From Holophagales bacterium UBA2201 (GTDB lineage: Bacteria > Acidobacteriota > Thermoanaerobaculia > UBA2201), in NCBI GenBank assembly GCA_002327305.1, contig DCUZ01000102.1, positions 12,168 to 26,120 on the forward strand: 13,953 bases of DNA. The letters run 5' to 3'. This document shows, one piece after another, positions 7,074 through 13,905 of the stretch (its first letter is position 1; every line of letters starts with the position of its first letter). The notes beneath the pieces were generated by a model. That model worked only from the letters and a program-made list of their open reading frames with translations, did no database searches and was not told the origin of the DNA. Position numbers and translations under genes: made by a program.

Positions 7074-8624
7074 ATGGCCGTGTCCCGGGTCTGGCGCAGC
7101 GCGGGGGGCGTCACCGTCATCACCCTCCTCTCGCGGGTGGCGGGGTACGCCCGGGACAAGGTGATGGCCCACTGCATGGGCGCCTCGGTGTGGTCCGACG
7201 CCTTCATCGTCGCCTTCCGCATCCCCAACATGCTCCGCGGCCTCCTGGCCGAGGGGGCCCTTCACGCCGCCTTCATCCCCCTCCTGGCCGGGGTCAAGGG
7301 GAAGCGTCCGGAGGAGATGTGGGCCTTCGCCGCCCGGGTCTTCTACCTCCTCACCCTCGCCTCCGGCCTTCTGACGGGCTTGGGAATCCTGTTCGCGCCG
7401 CAGATCGTGGACCTGATGGCGCACGAGTTCCGGGACACGGAGGGGAAGTTCGCCCTCACCGTGTTCCTGACGCGGGTGATGTTCCCCTACCTGGCCTTCA
7501 TCTCCTTGGCCGGCCTGATGCAGGGGGTCCTCAACGTCTTCGGCCGCTTCTACCTCTCCGCCGCCACCCCGCTGTTCCTCAACGGGGCGATGGTGGCCGC
7601 CGGCCTCCTCCTCACCCCCTGGGTGGGGGACCCGGCCACCGCCTTCGCCATCGGCGCCCTGGCCGGGGGTTTTTTGCAGTTCTTCTCCCAACTGCTCCTG
7701 GCCCGCCGCCTGGGGTTCTCCTTCCGGTGGCCGGGGCGGCTGGTCTCCCCGGAGGTGAGGGAACTGCTGGTCAACCTCCTCCCGGGGGTCTTCGCCCTCG
7801 GAGTCTACGAGATCAGCCAACTGGTGGGGACCCGCTTCGCCGCCGCCTCGGGCGACGCCGGGGTGACCTGGCTCTACTTCGCCTACCGCCTCGTCCACCT
7901 GGTGTACGGCGGGTTCATCGTCTCCCTCTTCACCGTCCTCCTCCCCGCCCTCTCCTCGCTGGTGGTCCAGCGGGAGCGGTTCCGGGAGAACCTCTCCACC
8001 GGGTTCCACCTGGCCTTCTTCATCACCCTCCCGGCCATGACGGGGCTGGCCGTCCTCTCGGTCCCCATCATCCGCCTCCTGTTCGAGGGGGGGCGGTTCG
8101 GCCCCGCCGACACCCCGAGGGTGGCCTGGGCCTTGGTGGGGTACGCCTTCTCCCTGGTCCCCTACGCGGTGACCAAACTGCTCACCTCCGCCTTCTTCGC
8201 CCACAAGGACACGCGCCTTCCCGCCTGGTCGGCCGCCGTCAACCTGGCGGTCTTCACCGCCTGCTGTTTCCTCCTCGTTCCCGCGTGGGGGCACCTGGGG
8301 GTGGCCTGGGCCACCTCGGCGGGAGGGGCGGCGCAGTGGATCTTCCTGGGGGTGACGGTGCGGCGGCATGTCCCGGAGTTCGGCCACGCCGGTTTTTGGA
8401 GGGACCTCGGCCTGCAGTCGCTCCTCAACCTCCCCTTCGCCTTCCTCCTCTACGGGGCGGTCCGGGCGCTGGGGCTGTTCGATCCCCAACCCCTTCCCCT
8501 CCTGGCCGCCAGACTCGCCGCCTGCATCATCGGGTTCGTCCTCCTCTACCTGGGGGCGGGCCTGGCGTTGAGGGTGAGGGCCGCGCGGTTGATCCTCGAA
8601 ATGATCGGCTTGAGGCGGCGGTGA
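7074..8624 (+). CDS. murJ: Lipid II flippase MurJ (MviN)
   Basis: This 516-residue polytopic inner-membrane protein matches MurJ in length (E. coli 511) and in its N-terminal signature: SRVAGYARDKVMAH..GAS..SDAFIVAFRIPNMLRGLLAEGALHAAFIPLL. The charged residues known to be essential in E. coli MurJ (R18, R24, D39, R52) have counterparts here at R21, R27, D42 and R55. Hydrophobic segments run through the whole protein, consistent with about 14 transmembrane helices. MurJ moves lipid II from the cytoplasmic to the periplasmic face of the membrane for peptidoglycan synthesis. ATG 7074 lies 3 bases after the stop of the uncharacterised gene and has no clear ribosome-binding site, so translation is probably coupled. 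The stop overlaps the dtd start as GTGA. Confidence 0.95.
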   Translation: MAVSRVWRSAGGVTVITLLSRVAGYARDKVMAHCMGASVWSDAFIVAFRIPNMLRGLLAEGALHAAFIPLLAGVKGKRPEEMWAFAARVFYLLTLASGLLTGLGILFAPQIVDLMAHEFRDTEGKFALTVFLTRVMFPYLAFISLAGLMQGVLNVFGRFYLSAATPLFLNGAMVAAGLLLTPWVGDPATAFAIGALAGGFLQFFSQLLLARRLGFSFRWPGRLVSPEVRELLVNLLPGVFALGVYEISQLVGTRFAAASGDAGVTWLYFAYRLVHLVYGGFIVSLFTVLLPALSSLVVQRERFRENLSTGFHLAFFITLPAMTGLAVLSVPIIRLLFEGGRFGPADTPRVAWALVGYAFSLVPYAVTKLLTSAFFAHKDTRLPAWSAAVNLAVFTACCFLLVPAWGHLGVAWATSAGGAAQWIFLGVTVRRHVPEFGHAGFWRDLGLQSLLNLPFAFLLYGAVRALGLFDPQPLPLLAARLAACIIGFVLLYLGAGLALRVRAARLILEMIGLRRR

Positions 8625-9058
8625 TCGTCGTCATCCAGCGGGTGAAGGAGGCCTCGGTGACGGTGGAGGGGCGGGCCGTCGCCGCCATCGGAGCGGGGCT
8701 CCTCCTCCTGGTGGGCCTCGAGAAGGGGGACGGCCCGGCGGCGCTGGAGCAGGCCGCCGAGAAGATCGTCCACCTGCGCATCCATGACGATGACGAAGGG
8801 AAATTGAACCGCGGCCTGCCGGAATCGGGGGGGGAGGTCCTGGCCGTCTCCCAGTTCACCCTGGCCGGCGACCTGAAGCGGGGGAGGCGCCCCTCTTTCG
8901 ACCGCGCCATGCCCCCGGACGAGGCCCACCCCCTTTTTAACGCCTTCGTCGGGCGCCTGCGCGCCCACGGGGTCCTGGTCAAGACCGGCGTCTTCGGGGC
9001 GAAGATGGCGGTGGCCCTCGTCAACGACGGCCCCGTCACGCTGATCGGCCGGTGGTGA
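8621..9058 (+). CDS. dtd: D-aminoacyl-tRNA deacylase
   Basis: The 145-residue product has exactly the usual Dtd length. It begins with the family start MIVVIQRVKEASVTVEG, translated from GTG. The two signature motifs are intact: SQFTL at residues 77-81 and NDGPVT at 135-140, including the Gly-cisPro pair that rejects L-aminoacyl-tRNA. Dtd hydrolyses D-aminoacyl-tRNAs, and glycine mischarged on tRNA-Ala, in the cytoplasm, which protects translation. The GTG start overlaps the murJ stop by four bases (GTGA), and the gene end overlaps the methyltransferase start, so it is translated within a coupled operon. The only hint of a ribosome-binding site is GAGG shortly before the start. Confidence 0.95.
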   Translation: MIVVIQRVKEASVTVEGRAVAAIGAGLLLLVGLEKGDGPAALEQAAEKIVHLRIHDDDEGKLNRGLPESGGEVLAVSQFTLAGDLKRGRRPSFDRAMPPDEAHPLFNAFVGRLRAHGVLVKTGVFGAKMAVALVNDGPVTLIGRW

Positions 9059-9774
9059 ACTACGACCGCTTCGCCGCCGCCTACGACGAGGTGCTGGGAC
9101 GGCGTTACCACGCCGCGGTGGTTCCGCGCCTGCTGAGGGAATTCCGCCGAATGAAAATCTATCCCCCGGGGCGCGCGCTGGACGCGGGGTGCGGCTCCGG
9201 GATGCTCGCGGCGTTTCTCCGGGACCGGGGCTTCACGGTCTTCGGCCTGGACCTCTCCCTGGGCATGTTGCTGCCGGCCCGGGAGCGTTGCCTTCAAGTG
9301 TTCCAGGCCTCCATGGCCGCCTTCGCCCTGCGGGAGCCGGTGGACGCGGTGCTGTGCCTCTACGATTCCATCAACCACATGGTCGAGGCGGAGGCCGTGC
9401 GGGCCGCCTTCGACTGCTTCCACCGGGCCCTGCGGCCGGGGGGGCGCCTGGTCATGGACACCAATAATGCCTGGGCCTTCAAGCATGTCTTCGGGAGCCC
9501 CCAGCCCTACGAAAGCGAAGGCGAAGAGGGCACCGTCAAGATGGAGACGGCCTTCGACCCGGCGACGGGTCTGGCCCGGGCCCGCGTCACCGGCACCTGG
9601 GGGGGCGCCCGTTTGGAGGACGAACTGGTCGAACGGTACTACCCGCGGACCGAACTGCGGCAGTGGCTCCATGAAACGGGGTTCAGAGGCGTGAGGGTGG
9701 AGGGATGGTCGCCGGGGCGGGCGTACGGGGGGCGTGAGGTGAAGGACTTCTGGACGGCGACGAGGCCCGCGTGA
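9052..9774 (+). CDS. Class I SAM-dependent methyltransferase, substrate unknown
   Basis: This 240-residue Rossmann-fold methyltransferase has the SAM-binding motif I DAGCGSG at residues 44-50, the acidic residue of motif II in GLDLSLGML (D67), a motif near DAVLCLYDSINHM in place of the usual acidic motif IV, and ALRPGGRLVMDTN further on. A charged C-terminal half with several Trp (GTWGGARLEDELVERYY) completes a typical small-molecule methyltransferase of the UbiE/Methyltransf_25 style. The substrate cannot be read from sequence. The start is GTG 9052 or the adjacent GTG 9055; the first overlaps dtd by 7 bases. It closes the operon begun at 5820. A repeat tract starts 10 bases after its stop, and no U-tailed terminator is visible. 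Confidence 0.85.
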   Translation: MVNYDRFAAAYDEVLGRRYHAAVVPRLLREFRRMKIYPPGRALDAGCGSGMLAAFLRDRGFTVFGLDLSLGMLLPARERCLQVFQASMAAFALREPVDAVLCLYDSINHMVEAEAVRAAFDCFHRALRPGGRLVMDTNNAWAFKHVFGSPQPYESEGEEGTVKMETAFDPATGLARARVTGTWGGARLEDELVERYYPRTELRQWLHETGFRGVRVEGWSPGRAYGGREVKDFWTATRPA

Positions 9775-9784
9775 AATGACGGCC

Positions 9785-9847
9785 GGAAGCCCGAAGCTGG
9801 GAGCCCGAAGCTGGAAGCCGGAAGGCGGAAGCCCGAAGCCGGAAACC
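9785..9847. repeat. Nine tandem degenerate 7-bp repeats (GGAAGCC family)
   Basis: Nine consecutive 7-base units fit one register without an indel: GGAAGCC, CGAAGCT, GGGAGCC, CGAAGCT, GGAAGCC, GGAAGGC, GGAAGCC, CGAAGCC, GGAAACC. The tract begins 10 bases after the methyltransferase stop codon and opens a 523-base stretch without a gene (9775-10297). Confidence 0.85.
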
Positions 9848-9880
9848 AAACTGAGCGCGATTTACGACCATTCCGGGCCT

Positions 9881-9896
9881 GCCCGATGGGTCGGGC
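9881..9896. other. Perfect hairpin GCCCGA-TGGG-TCGGGC
   Basis: A six-bp perfect stem (9881-9886 with 9891-9896) has a four-base loop and can extend by a G-U and a C-G pair. No U-run follows, so it is not a classical terminator. GGTCGGGCGG, part of this element, recurs at 10038-10047, hinting at a dispersed palindromic motif. Confidence 0.5.
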
Positions 9897-9902
9897 GGAC
9901 CT

Positions 9903-9997
9903 GAACTCCCAACTTCCAACGACATTGCTTTTCAGAGCGGTGGCTCTCCGAACTCCGAATTCCGATCTTCTCCCGATGCCGATCCCGATTCCGAAGG
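9903..9997. repeat. Composite tract of 7-bp and 6-bp repeats with a small hairpin
   Basis: The heptamers GAACTCC, CAACTTC and CAACGAC (9903-9923) are followed by a hairpin AGAGC-GGTG-GCTCT (9934-9947). Then come heptamers TCCGAAC, TCCGAAT and TCCGATC (9947-9967), a TTCTC joint, and hexamers CCCGAT, GCCGAT, CCCGAT, TCCGAA (9972-9995). The same heptamer-TTCTC-hexamer order recurs at 10090-10151. Confidence 0.7.
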
Positions 9998-10013
9998 AAC
10001 TGCACGGGAGGGG

Positions 10014-10034
10014 ACTTTGAACTTTGAACCTTGA
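10014..10034. repeat. Three tandem 7-bp repeats (ACTTTGA)
   Basis: ACTTTGA occurs at 10014 and 10021 and ACCTTGA at 10028-10034, in perfect 7-base register. This is an A+T-rich island in an otherwise G+C-rich genome. Confidence 0.75.
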
Positions 10035-10050
10035 ATTGGTCGGGCGGGCC

Positions 10051-10078
10051 CATTTACCCTTTACTATTTACCATTTAC
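10051..10078. repeat. Four tandem 7-bp repeats (CATTTAC)
   Basis: The units CATTTAC, CCTTTAC, TATTTAC and CATTTAC run in perfect register. The TTTAC core is constant and only the first two bases vary. Confidence 0.8.
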
Positions 10079-10089
10079 GCTTTTCCTTC

Positions 10090-10151
10090 TCCGAACGCTC
10101 AACTCTCAACTCTGAACTTCTCCCGATCCCGATACCGATGCCGATCCCGAA
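10090..10151. repeat. Second composite heptamer-hexamer tract
   Basis: The heptamers TCCGAAC, GCTCAAC, TCTCAAC and TCTGAAC (10090-10117) lead through TTCTC into five hexamers CCCGAT, CCCGAT, ACCGAT, GCCGAT, CCCGAA (10122-10151). The architecture and joint match the tract at 9947-9995, so one may be a diverged copy of the other. Confidence 0.75.
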
Positions 10152-10170
10152 TGGATCCATGCGCCCCCGC

Positions 10171-10199
10171 CCGTCCCGCCCCGACGAAAGTCGGGACGG
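10171..10199. other. Bulged hairpin with GAAA tetraloop
   Basis: CCCGAC (10180-10185) pairs with GTCGGG (10190-10195) across a GAAA loop. After a five-base bulge, CCGT (10171-10174) pairs with ACGG (10196-10199). It looks like a REP-type palindromic unit, about 100 bases before the mutS start. No U-run follows it. Confidence 0.55.
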
Positions 10200-10261
10200 C
10201 TACATTTATTTATGGGGGAGCGTTCCCGCCTTATGCCTTCCCGCCTTCCCGCGCGGGACGC

Positions 10262-10290
10262 TTGCATCCCCGCTCCTCTTAAAGTAGACT
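10262..10290 (+). promoter_or_regulatory. Candidate sigma70 promoter of mutS
   Basis: TTGCAT (10262-10267), a 17-base spacer and TAGACT (10285-10290) lie directly before mutS. Seven bases separate the -10 box from ATG 10298, so the predicted +1 falls on or next to the start codon. Confidence 0.6.
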
Positions 10291-10297
10291 TCGGGGG

Positions 10298-12850
10298 ATG
10301 AGCTCCACCACCCCCACCCCCGTCATGCGGCAGTACCTGGACCTGAAGGCGCAGTACCCTTCGGAAGTTCTCCTGTTCCGGATGGGGGATTTCTACGAAC
10401 TGTTCTTCGAGGACGCGGTGGAGGTCGCCCCCATCCTCGGGCTGGCGTTGACCTCCCGCGACGGCGCCATCCCCATGTGCGGCATCCCGTACCACGCCCT
10501 CGACACCTACCTCCCGCGCCTCCTGGCCGCCGGCAAAAGGGTGGCCATCGGGGAGCAGACCGAGGACCCGAAGCAGGCGGTGAAGCTGGTCAAACGGGAG
10601 GTGGTGCGGGTCATCACGCCGGGGCTGTCGGTGGAAGGGGAGGAGGACGCCCTCATCGCCGCGTACGCCGGGGACGGTTCGGAGCGGGCCCTGGCGTGGC
10701 TGGGGCTGGCTTCGGGGCGGCTTGAAGGGGCCGTCGCCGGGGGGCGCGAGGACCTCGAGGACGCCCTTGCCACCAGCCCCATCCGGGAACTGCTGGTCCA
10801 CGGCGAGCGGAGGGAGGCCTTCGCCGACCTGCCCGTCCTCCTGACGCCCCTACCGGACGATTATTTCTCGCCGGCGCGGGGCGGCGAGGCCCTGCGGGAG
10901 TTTTTCGGCGTCGCCTCGCTCAAGGGGTTCGGCCTGGAAGCGGACGACCTCCTCACCGGCGTCCTGGGGGCCCTCATCCGGTACGCCCGCGAGACCCTCA
11001 AGGGGGCCCTGCCCGCCATTCCGACGCTGACCCTGCGCCATGTGGCCGGCGAAGTGGTCAACGCCACCACTTTGCGCAACCTCGAGGTCTTCTCCACGAT
11101 GGACGGCCGAAAGGAGGGGAGCTTCTTCGCCTTCTTCGACCGCACGGCCACCGCCATGGGCCGGCGCATCCTGCGCGAGTTTCTCCAGCACCCGATGACG
11201 GCCGTGAACCCCATCCTGGAGCGGCAGGCGGCCGTGGCCTGGCTGGCGTCGCGCCCCGAGCGGCGGAGGGACCTGCACGAGGTCCTGCGCACCTTCCCCG
11301 ATGTCCCGCGCGTCCTGGGGCGGCTGGCCGTGGACCGCGAACACCCGCGCGAGGTGCTGGGGATGGGGCAGGCCCTGGCCAGGCTCCCGTCGCTGGCGAA
11401 GGCCCTGGAGGGCCCCCTGCCGGAGGTGCTGGAAGGGTTGCGCGCGGACCTTGCGTCGGTTCCCGCCGAGGCATCCCTCATCCTCAAGACCCTGCGCGAG
11501 ACCATCCCCCTGCAGTTGAAGGACGGCGGTTTCATCCGCAACGGCGTGGACCCCGAGCTCGACGAGCTCGACCGCCTGCGCGAGGGCGGCCACGACGCCA
11601 TCCTGGCGATGGAGGAGGCCGAGCGGCAGAAGACCGGCATCGCCACCCTGCGCATCAAGTACAACAAGGTCTTCGGCTACTTCCTGGAGGTCTCCCGCGG
11701 ACAGGCGGAGAAGGTGCCGCCGGAGTATATCCGCAAGCAGACGGTGGTCAATGCCGAGCGGTATATCACCCCCGAGATCAAGGAGCTGGAGGAGCGCATC
11801 CTCCAGGCCTCCGAGAAGGCCGCCGCCCTCGAACTGAAACTCTACGCGGCCCTGAAGGAGAATCTGAAGGAGCGCCTGGGGGCCCTCCAGACGCTGGCCG
11901 ACCGGGTGGGGCTGCTCGATGCCCTGGCCTCCATGGGGCGCGTGGCCCACGAGGAGAACTTCTGCCTCCCCGAGGTGGAGGACGATGCGCGGATCCGCAT
12001 CGAGGACGGCTGGCACCCGGTGGTGGCGAAACTGGTGAAACTCCCCTTCGTCCCCAACGACGCCGACCTCGCCGGCGACGGCCGGCAGATCGTCCTCCTG
12101 ACAGGGCCCAACATGGGGGGTAAGTCCACCTACCTCCGGCAGATCGGTCTCATCGTCCTCCTGGCCCAGGCCGGCTCCTTCGTCCCGGCCAGAAGCGCCC
12201 GCATCGGCCTGGTGGACCATCTCTTCACCCGCGTCGGCAGCGCCGATTTTCTCTTCCGCGGCGAGAGCACCTTCATGGTGGAGATGCTGGAGATGGCGCG
12301 CATCCTGCGCCACGCCACACCGCGCTCGCTCGTCCTCCTCGACGAGGTGGGCCGCGGCACGGCCACCTTCGACGGCCTCTCCATCGCCTGGGCGGTGGTG
12401 GAGCACCTCCACGAGCGCGAGGGGCGGCGGGCCATGACGCTGTTCGCCACCCACTACCACGAATTGACCGAACTGTCCCTCCTCTTTCCGCGCGTGGCCA
12501 ACATGACCATGGCGGTGAAGGAGTTCAAACAGCGCATCCTCTTTCTTCACCGCGTCATTCCCGGGACGGCGTCTAAATCCTACGGCATCGAGGTGGCCCG
12601 TCTCGCGGGCGTCCCCAACGAGGTGGTGGCCCGCGCCCGGCGCATCCTGGAGAACCTGGAGAGCGCCGAGATCGATCCCGCGGGCAAGCCCCGCGCCGTT
12701 CACGAGGAGCCGCTCCGAAGGGCCCAACTCAACCTCTTCGGGTCGGCCGAGCATCCCATGGCGGAGGAGTTGAAGGGGCTGGACCCCGACGCCATGACGC
12801 CGGTGGAGGCGCTCAATTGGATCTCCAAATGGAAAAAGACCCTCAAGTAA
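10298..12850 (+). CDS. mutS: DNA mismatch repair protein MutS
   Basis: The 850-residue protein is full length (E. coli 853). Domain I carries the mismatch-reading GDFYELF, with the Phe at 32 and Glu at 34, followed by MCGIPYHA and GEQTEDP. The ATPase domain has Walker A GPNMGGKST (603-611), Walker B LVLLDEVGRGT (D682, E683) and the ATHYHEL block (717-723). The C-terminus ends with the usual short helical tail (TPVEALNWISKWKKTLK). MutS dimers find mispairs and, with MutL, start repair in the cytoplasm. A promoter sits so close to ATG 10298 that the mRNA may be leaderless; GGGGG just before the ATG could act as a weak ribosome-binding site if transcription starts further upstream. The last 22 bases overlap the next gene, so the two are likely co-transcribed. 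Confidence 0.97.
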   Translation: MSSTTPTPVMRQYLDLKAQYPSEVLLFRMGDFYELFFEDAVEVAPILGLALTSRDGAIPMCGIPYHALDTYLPRLLAAGKRVAIGEQTEDPKQAVKLVKREVVRVITPGLSVEGEEDALIAAYAGDGSERALAWLGLASGRLEGAVAGGREDLEDALATSPIRELLVHGERREAFADLPVLLTPLPDDYFSPARGGEALREFFGVASLKGFGLEADDLLTGVLGALIRYARETLKGALPAIPTLTLRHVAGEVVNATTLRNLEVFSTMDGRKEGSFFAFFDRTATAMGRRILREFLQHPMTAVNPILERQAAVAWLASRPERRRDLHEVLRTFPDVPRVLGRLAVDREHPREVLGMGQALARLPSLAKALEGPLPEVLEGLRADLASVPAEASLILKTLRETIPLQLKDGGFIRNGVDPELDELDRLREGGHDAILAMEEAERQKTGIATLRIKYNKVFGYFLEVSRGQAEKVPPEYIRKQTVVNAERYITPEIKELEERILQASEKAAALELKLYAALKENLKERLGALQTLADRVGLLDALASMGRVAHEENFCLPEVEDDARIRIEDGWHPVVAKLVKLPFVPNDADLAGDGRQIVLLTGPNMGGKSTYLRQIGLIVLLAQAGSFVPARSARIGLVDHLFTRVGSADFLFRGESTFMVEMLEMARILRHATPRSLVLLDEVGRGTATFDGLSIAWAVVEHLHEREGRRAMTLFATHYHELTELSLLFPRVANMTMAVKEFKQRILFLHRVIPGTASKSYGIEVARLAGVPNEVVARARRILENLESAEIDPAGKPRAVHEEPLRRAQLNLFGSAEHPMAEELKGLDPDAMTPVEALNWISKWKKTLK

Positions 12851-13773
12851 GCAACCTCGTCTGCGTCGGCGTCCCCGGCCGCGATCGTCTGGGCGAGGCC
12901 CTGCGTCTGCTGAAAAGACATCCCCCCGGCATGGTCATCCTCTTCGCCCACAACATCGAGGTGGGGGGACAGGTGCGGGACCTGTGTCAGGCCATCCACG
13001 CCCTGCCGGGGCGCCCCCTCGTCGCCATTGACATGGAGGGGGGTAGGGTGAACCGGCTCAAGGGGCTGTGGGGCGACCTGCCCGGAGGGTCGGAGTACGG
13101 GCGGTGGGGCGAACGGAAGATCGAGCGGTTCGCCCATGACCTGGGGTGCCGGCTCCGGGCCTTGGGCATCGACATCGACTTCGCTCCCGTGGTGGACCTG
13201 GGGCCCGCCGCCTCCGGGACGGGCCTCGAAGGGCGGGTGCTGGCGGATGACCCGGTCCGCGTCGCCGGGAAGGCGCGCGCCTTCTTGAGAGGACTGCAAC
13301 AGGGAGAAATCATTGGCTGTATCAAGCACTACCCCGGCCTGGGGGCCTCCACCCTCGACAGCCATCTTGCCCTGCCGCGCATCGAACTGGGAGCGAGGGC
13401 CCTCGCCGCCCACCTGCGGCCGTTCCGCCTGTTGAAGAGAGACGCCCCCATGGTGATGGTCGCTCACGCCCTTTACCCGGCGCTGGACCCCTCGGGAAGG
13501 CCTTCCACGCTGTCGTCAAAGATCATCCGTATCCTGGGCCGCCGCCCGGCGTTCAGGGGCCTCATCCTCAGCGACGACCTGGAGATGGGGGCGCTGAAGG
13601 CCTACGGCACCCTGGCCGACCGGGCCCGCAAAGCCCTCGCCGCCGGCTGCCACATGGTCATCATCGGCCACCGGTGGGAGGAGCTACCGGCCGTCGCGGA
13701 GGGCCTGAAGCGCGCGCCGTTCAAGAAGGCATTGAAGCATTGGAACGCCTGGCGTCGCGAGCGGGCCTTATAA
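12829..13773 (+). CDS. nagZ: NagZ-type beta-N-acetylglucosaminidase (glycoside hydrolase family 3), cytoplasmic
   Basis: This 314-residue single-domain GH3 enzyme has the NagZ landmarks in order: VAIDMEGGRVNRL (66-78), GIDIDFAPVVDLG (113-125), RVLADDP (136-142), KHYPGLGASTLDSH (166-179) and LILSDDLEMGAL (245-256). The Asp-Ser-His at 177-179 matches the NagZ acid/base dyad, and D249 should be the nucleophile. There is no signal peptide, so it probably removes GlcNAc from muropeptides during cytoplasmic peptidoglycan recycling. One oddity is PGLG in place of the usual PGHG. ATG 12829 overlaps mutS by 22 bases. An in-frame TTG at 12817 has GGAGG 7 bases upstream and may be the true start, adding four residues. 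It ends directly at a 7-bp repeat tract, with no terminator hairpin visible. Confidence 0.88.
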   Translation: MEKDPQVSNLVCVGVPGRDRLGEALRLLKRHPPGMVILFAHNIEVGGQVRDLCQAIHALPGRPLVAIDMEGGRVNRLKGLWGDLPGGSEYGRWGERKIERFAHDLGCRLRALGIDIDFAPVVDLGPAASGTGLEGRVLADDPVRVAGKARAFLRGLQQGEIIGCIKHYPGLGASTLDSHLALPRIELGARALAAHLRPFRLLKRDAPMVMVAHALYPALDPSGRPSTLSSKIIRILGRRPAFRGLILSDDLEMGALKAYGTLADRARKALAAGCHMVIIGHRWEELPAVAEGLKRAPFKKALKHWNAWRRERAL

Positions 13774-13775
13774 AT

Positions 13776-13852
13776 CCCCAATCCCAAATCCGAAAGCCCA
13801 AATCCGAAAGCCCAAATCCGAAAGCCCAAATCCGGAATCCCAAATCCGAAAT
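13776..13852. repeat. Eleven tandem 7-bp repeats, alternating CCCAAAT and CCGAAAG
   Basis: Starting two bases after the nagZ stop codon, eleven 7-base units run in register. After CCCCAAT, the units CCCAAAT and CCGAAAG alternate three times, followed by CCCAAAT, CCGGAAT, CCCAAAT, CCGAAAT. Most of the tract is therefore also a 14-bp repeat. It ends 19 bases before the -35 box of the tRNA promoter. Confidence 0.9.
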
Positions 13853-13871
13853 CTTCGTTGGTTGGCCGCGT

Positions 13872-13900
13872 TTGACACAAAAAGCCCCGTATGGTAATAT
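13872..13900 (+). promoter_or_regulatory. Strong sigma70 promoter of the initiator tRNA gene
   Basis: A perfect TTGACA (13872-13877), a 17-base spacer and TAATAT (13895-13900) precede the tRNA. Only five bases separate the -10 box from the first tRNA base, so transcription should begin at or within about two bases of the mature 5' end. Confidence 0.85.
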
Positions 13901-13905
13901 CCGCG

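Noticed and set aside
6519..8489. 656-codon open frame on the minus strand
   Set aside because: It is antisense to murJ and the helical protein gene. The product is almost entirely G, E, P, Q, R and V, with no family match.
7190..8620. Long in-frame extension upstream of dtd
   Set aside because: It reads murJ in another frame as Arg/Pro/Gly-rich sequence. The Dtd family length and N-terminal block place the start at GTG 8621.
9881..9896. Terminator of the murJ-dtd-methyltransferase operon
   Set aside because: The stem is good but no U-run follows on either strand, so I record it only as a hairpin.
10024..10287. 87-codon plus-strand open frame before mutS
   Set aside because: It translates heptamer and hexamer repeats and a hairpin, has no ribosome-binding site and shows no coding-like codon use.
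10850..12754. 634-codon open frame on the minus strand
   Set aside because: It is antisense to mutS, whose motifs fully explain this segment.
13776..13852. CRISPR array
   Set aside because: Units are 7 or 14 bases with no unique spacers and no cas genes nearby, so this is a simple tandem repeat.
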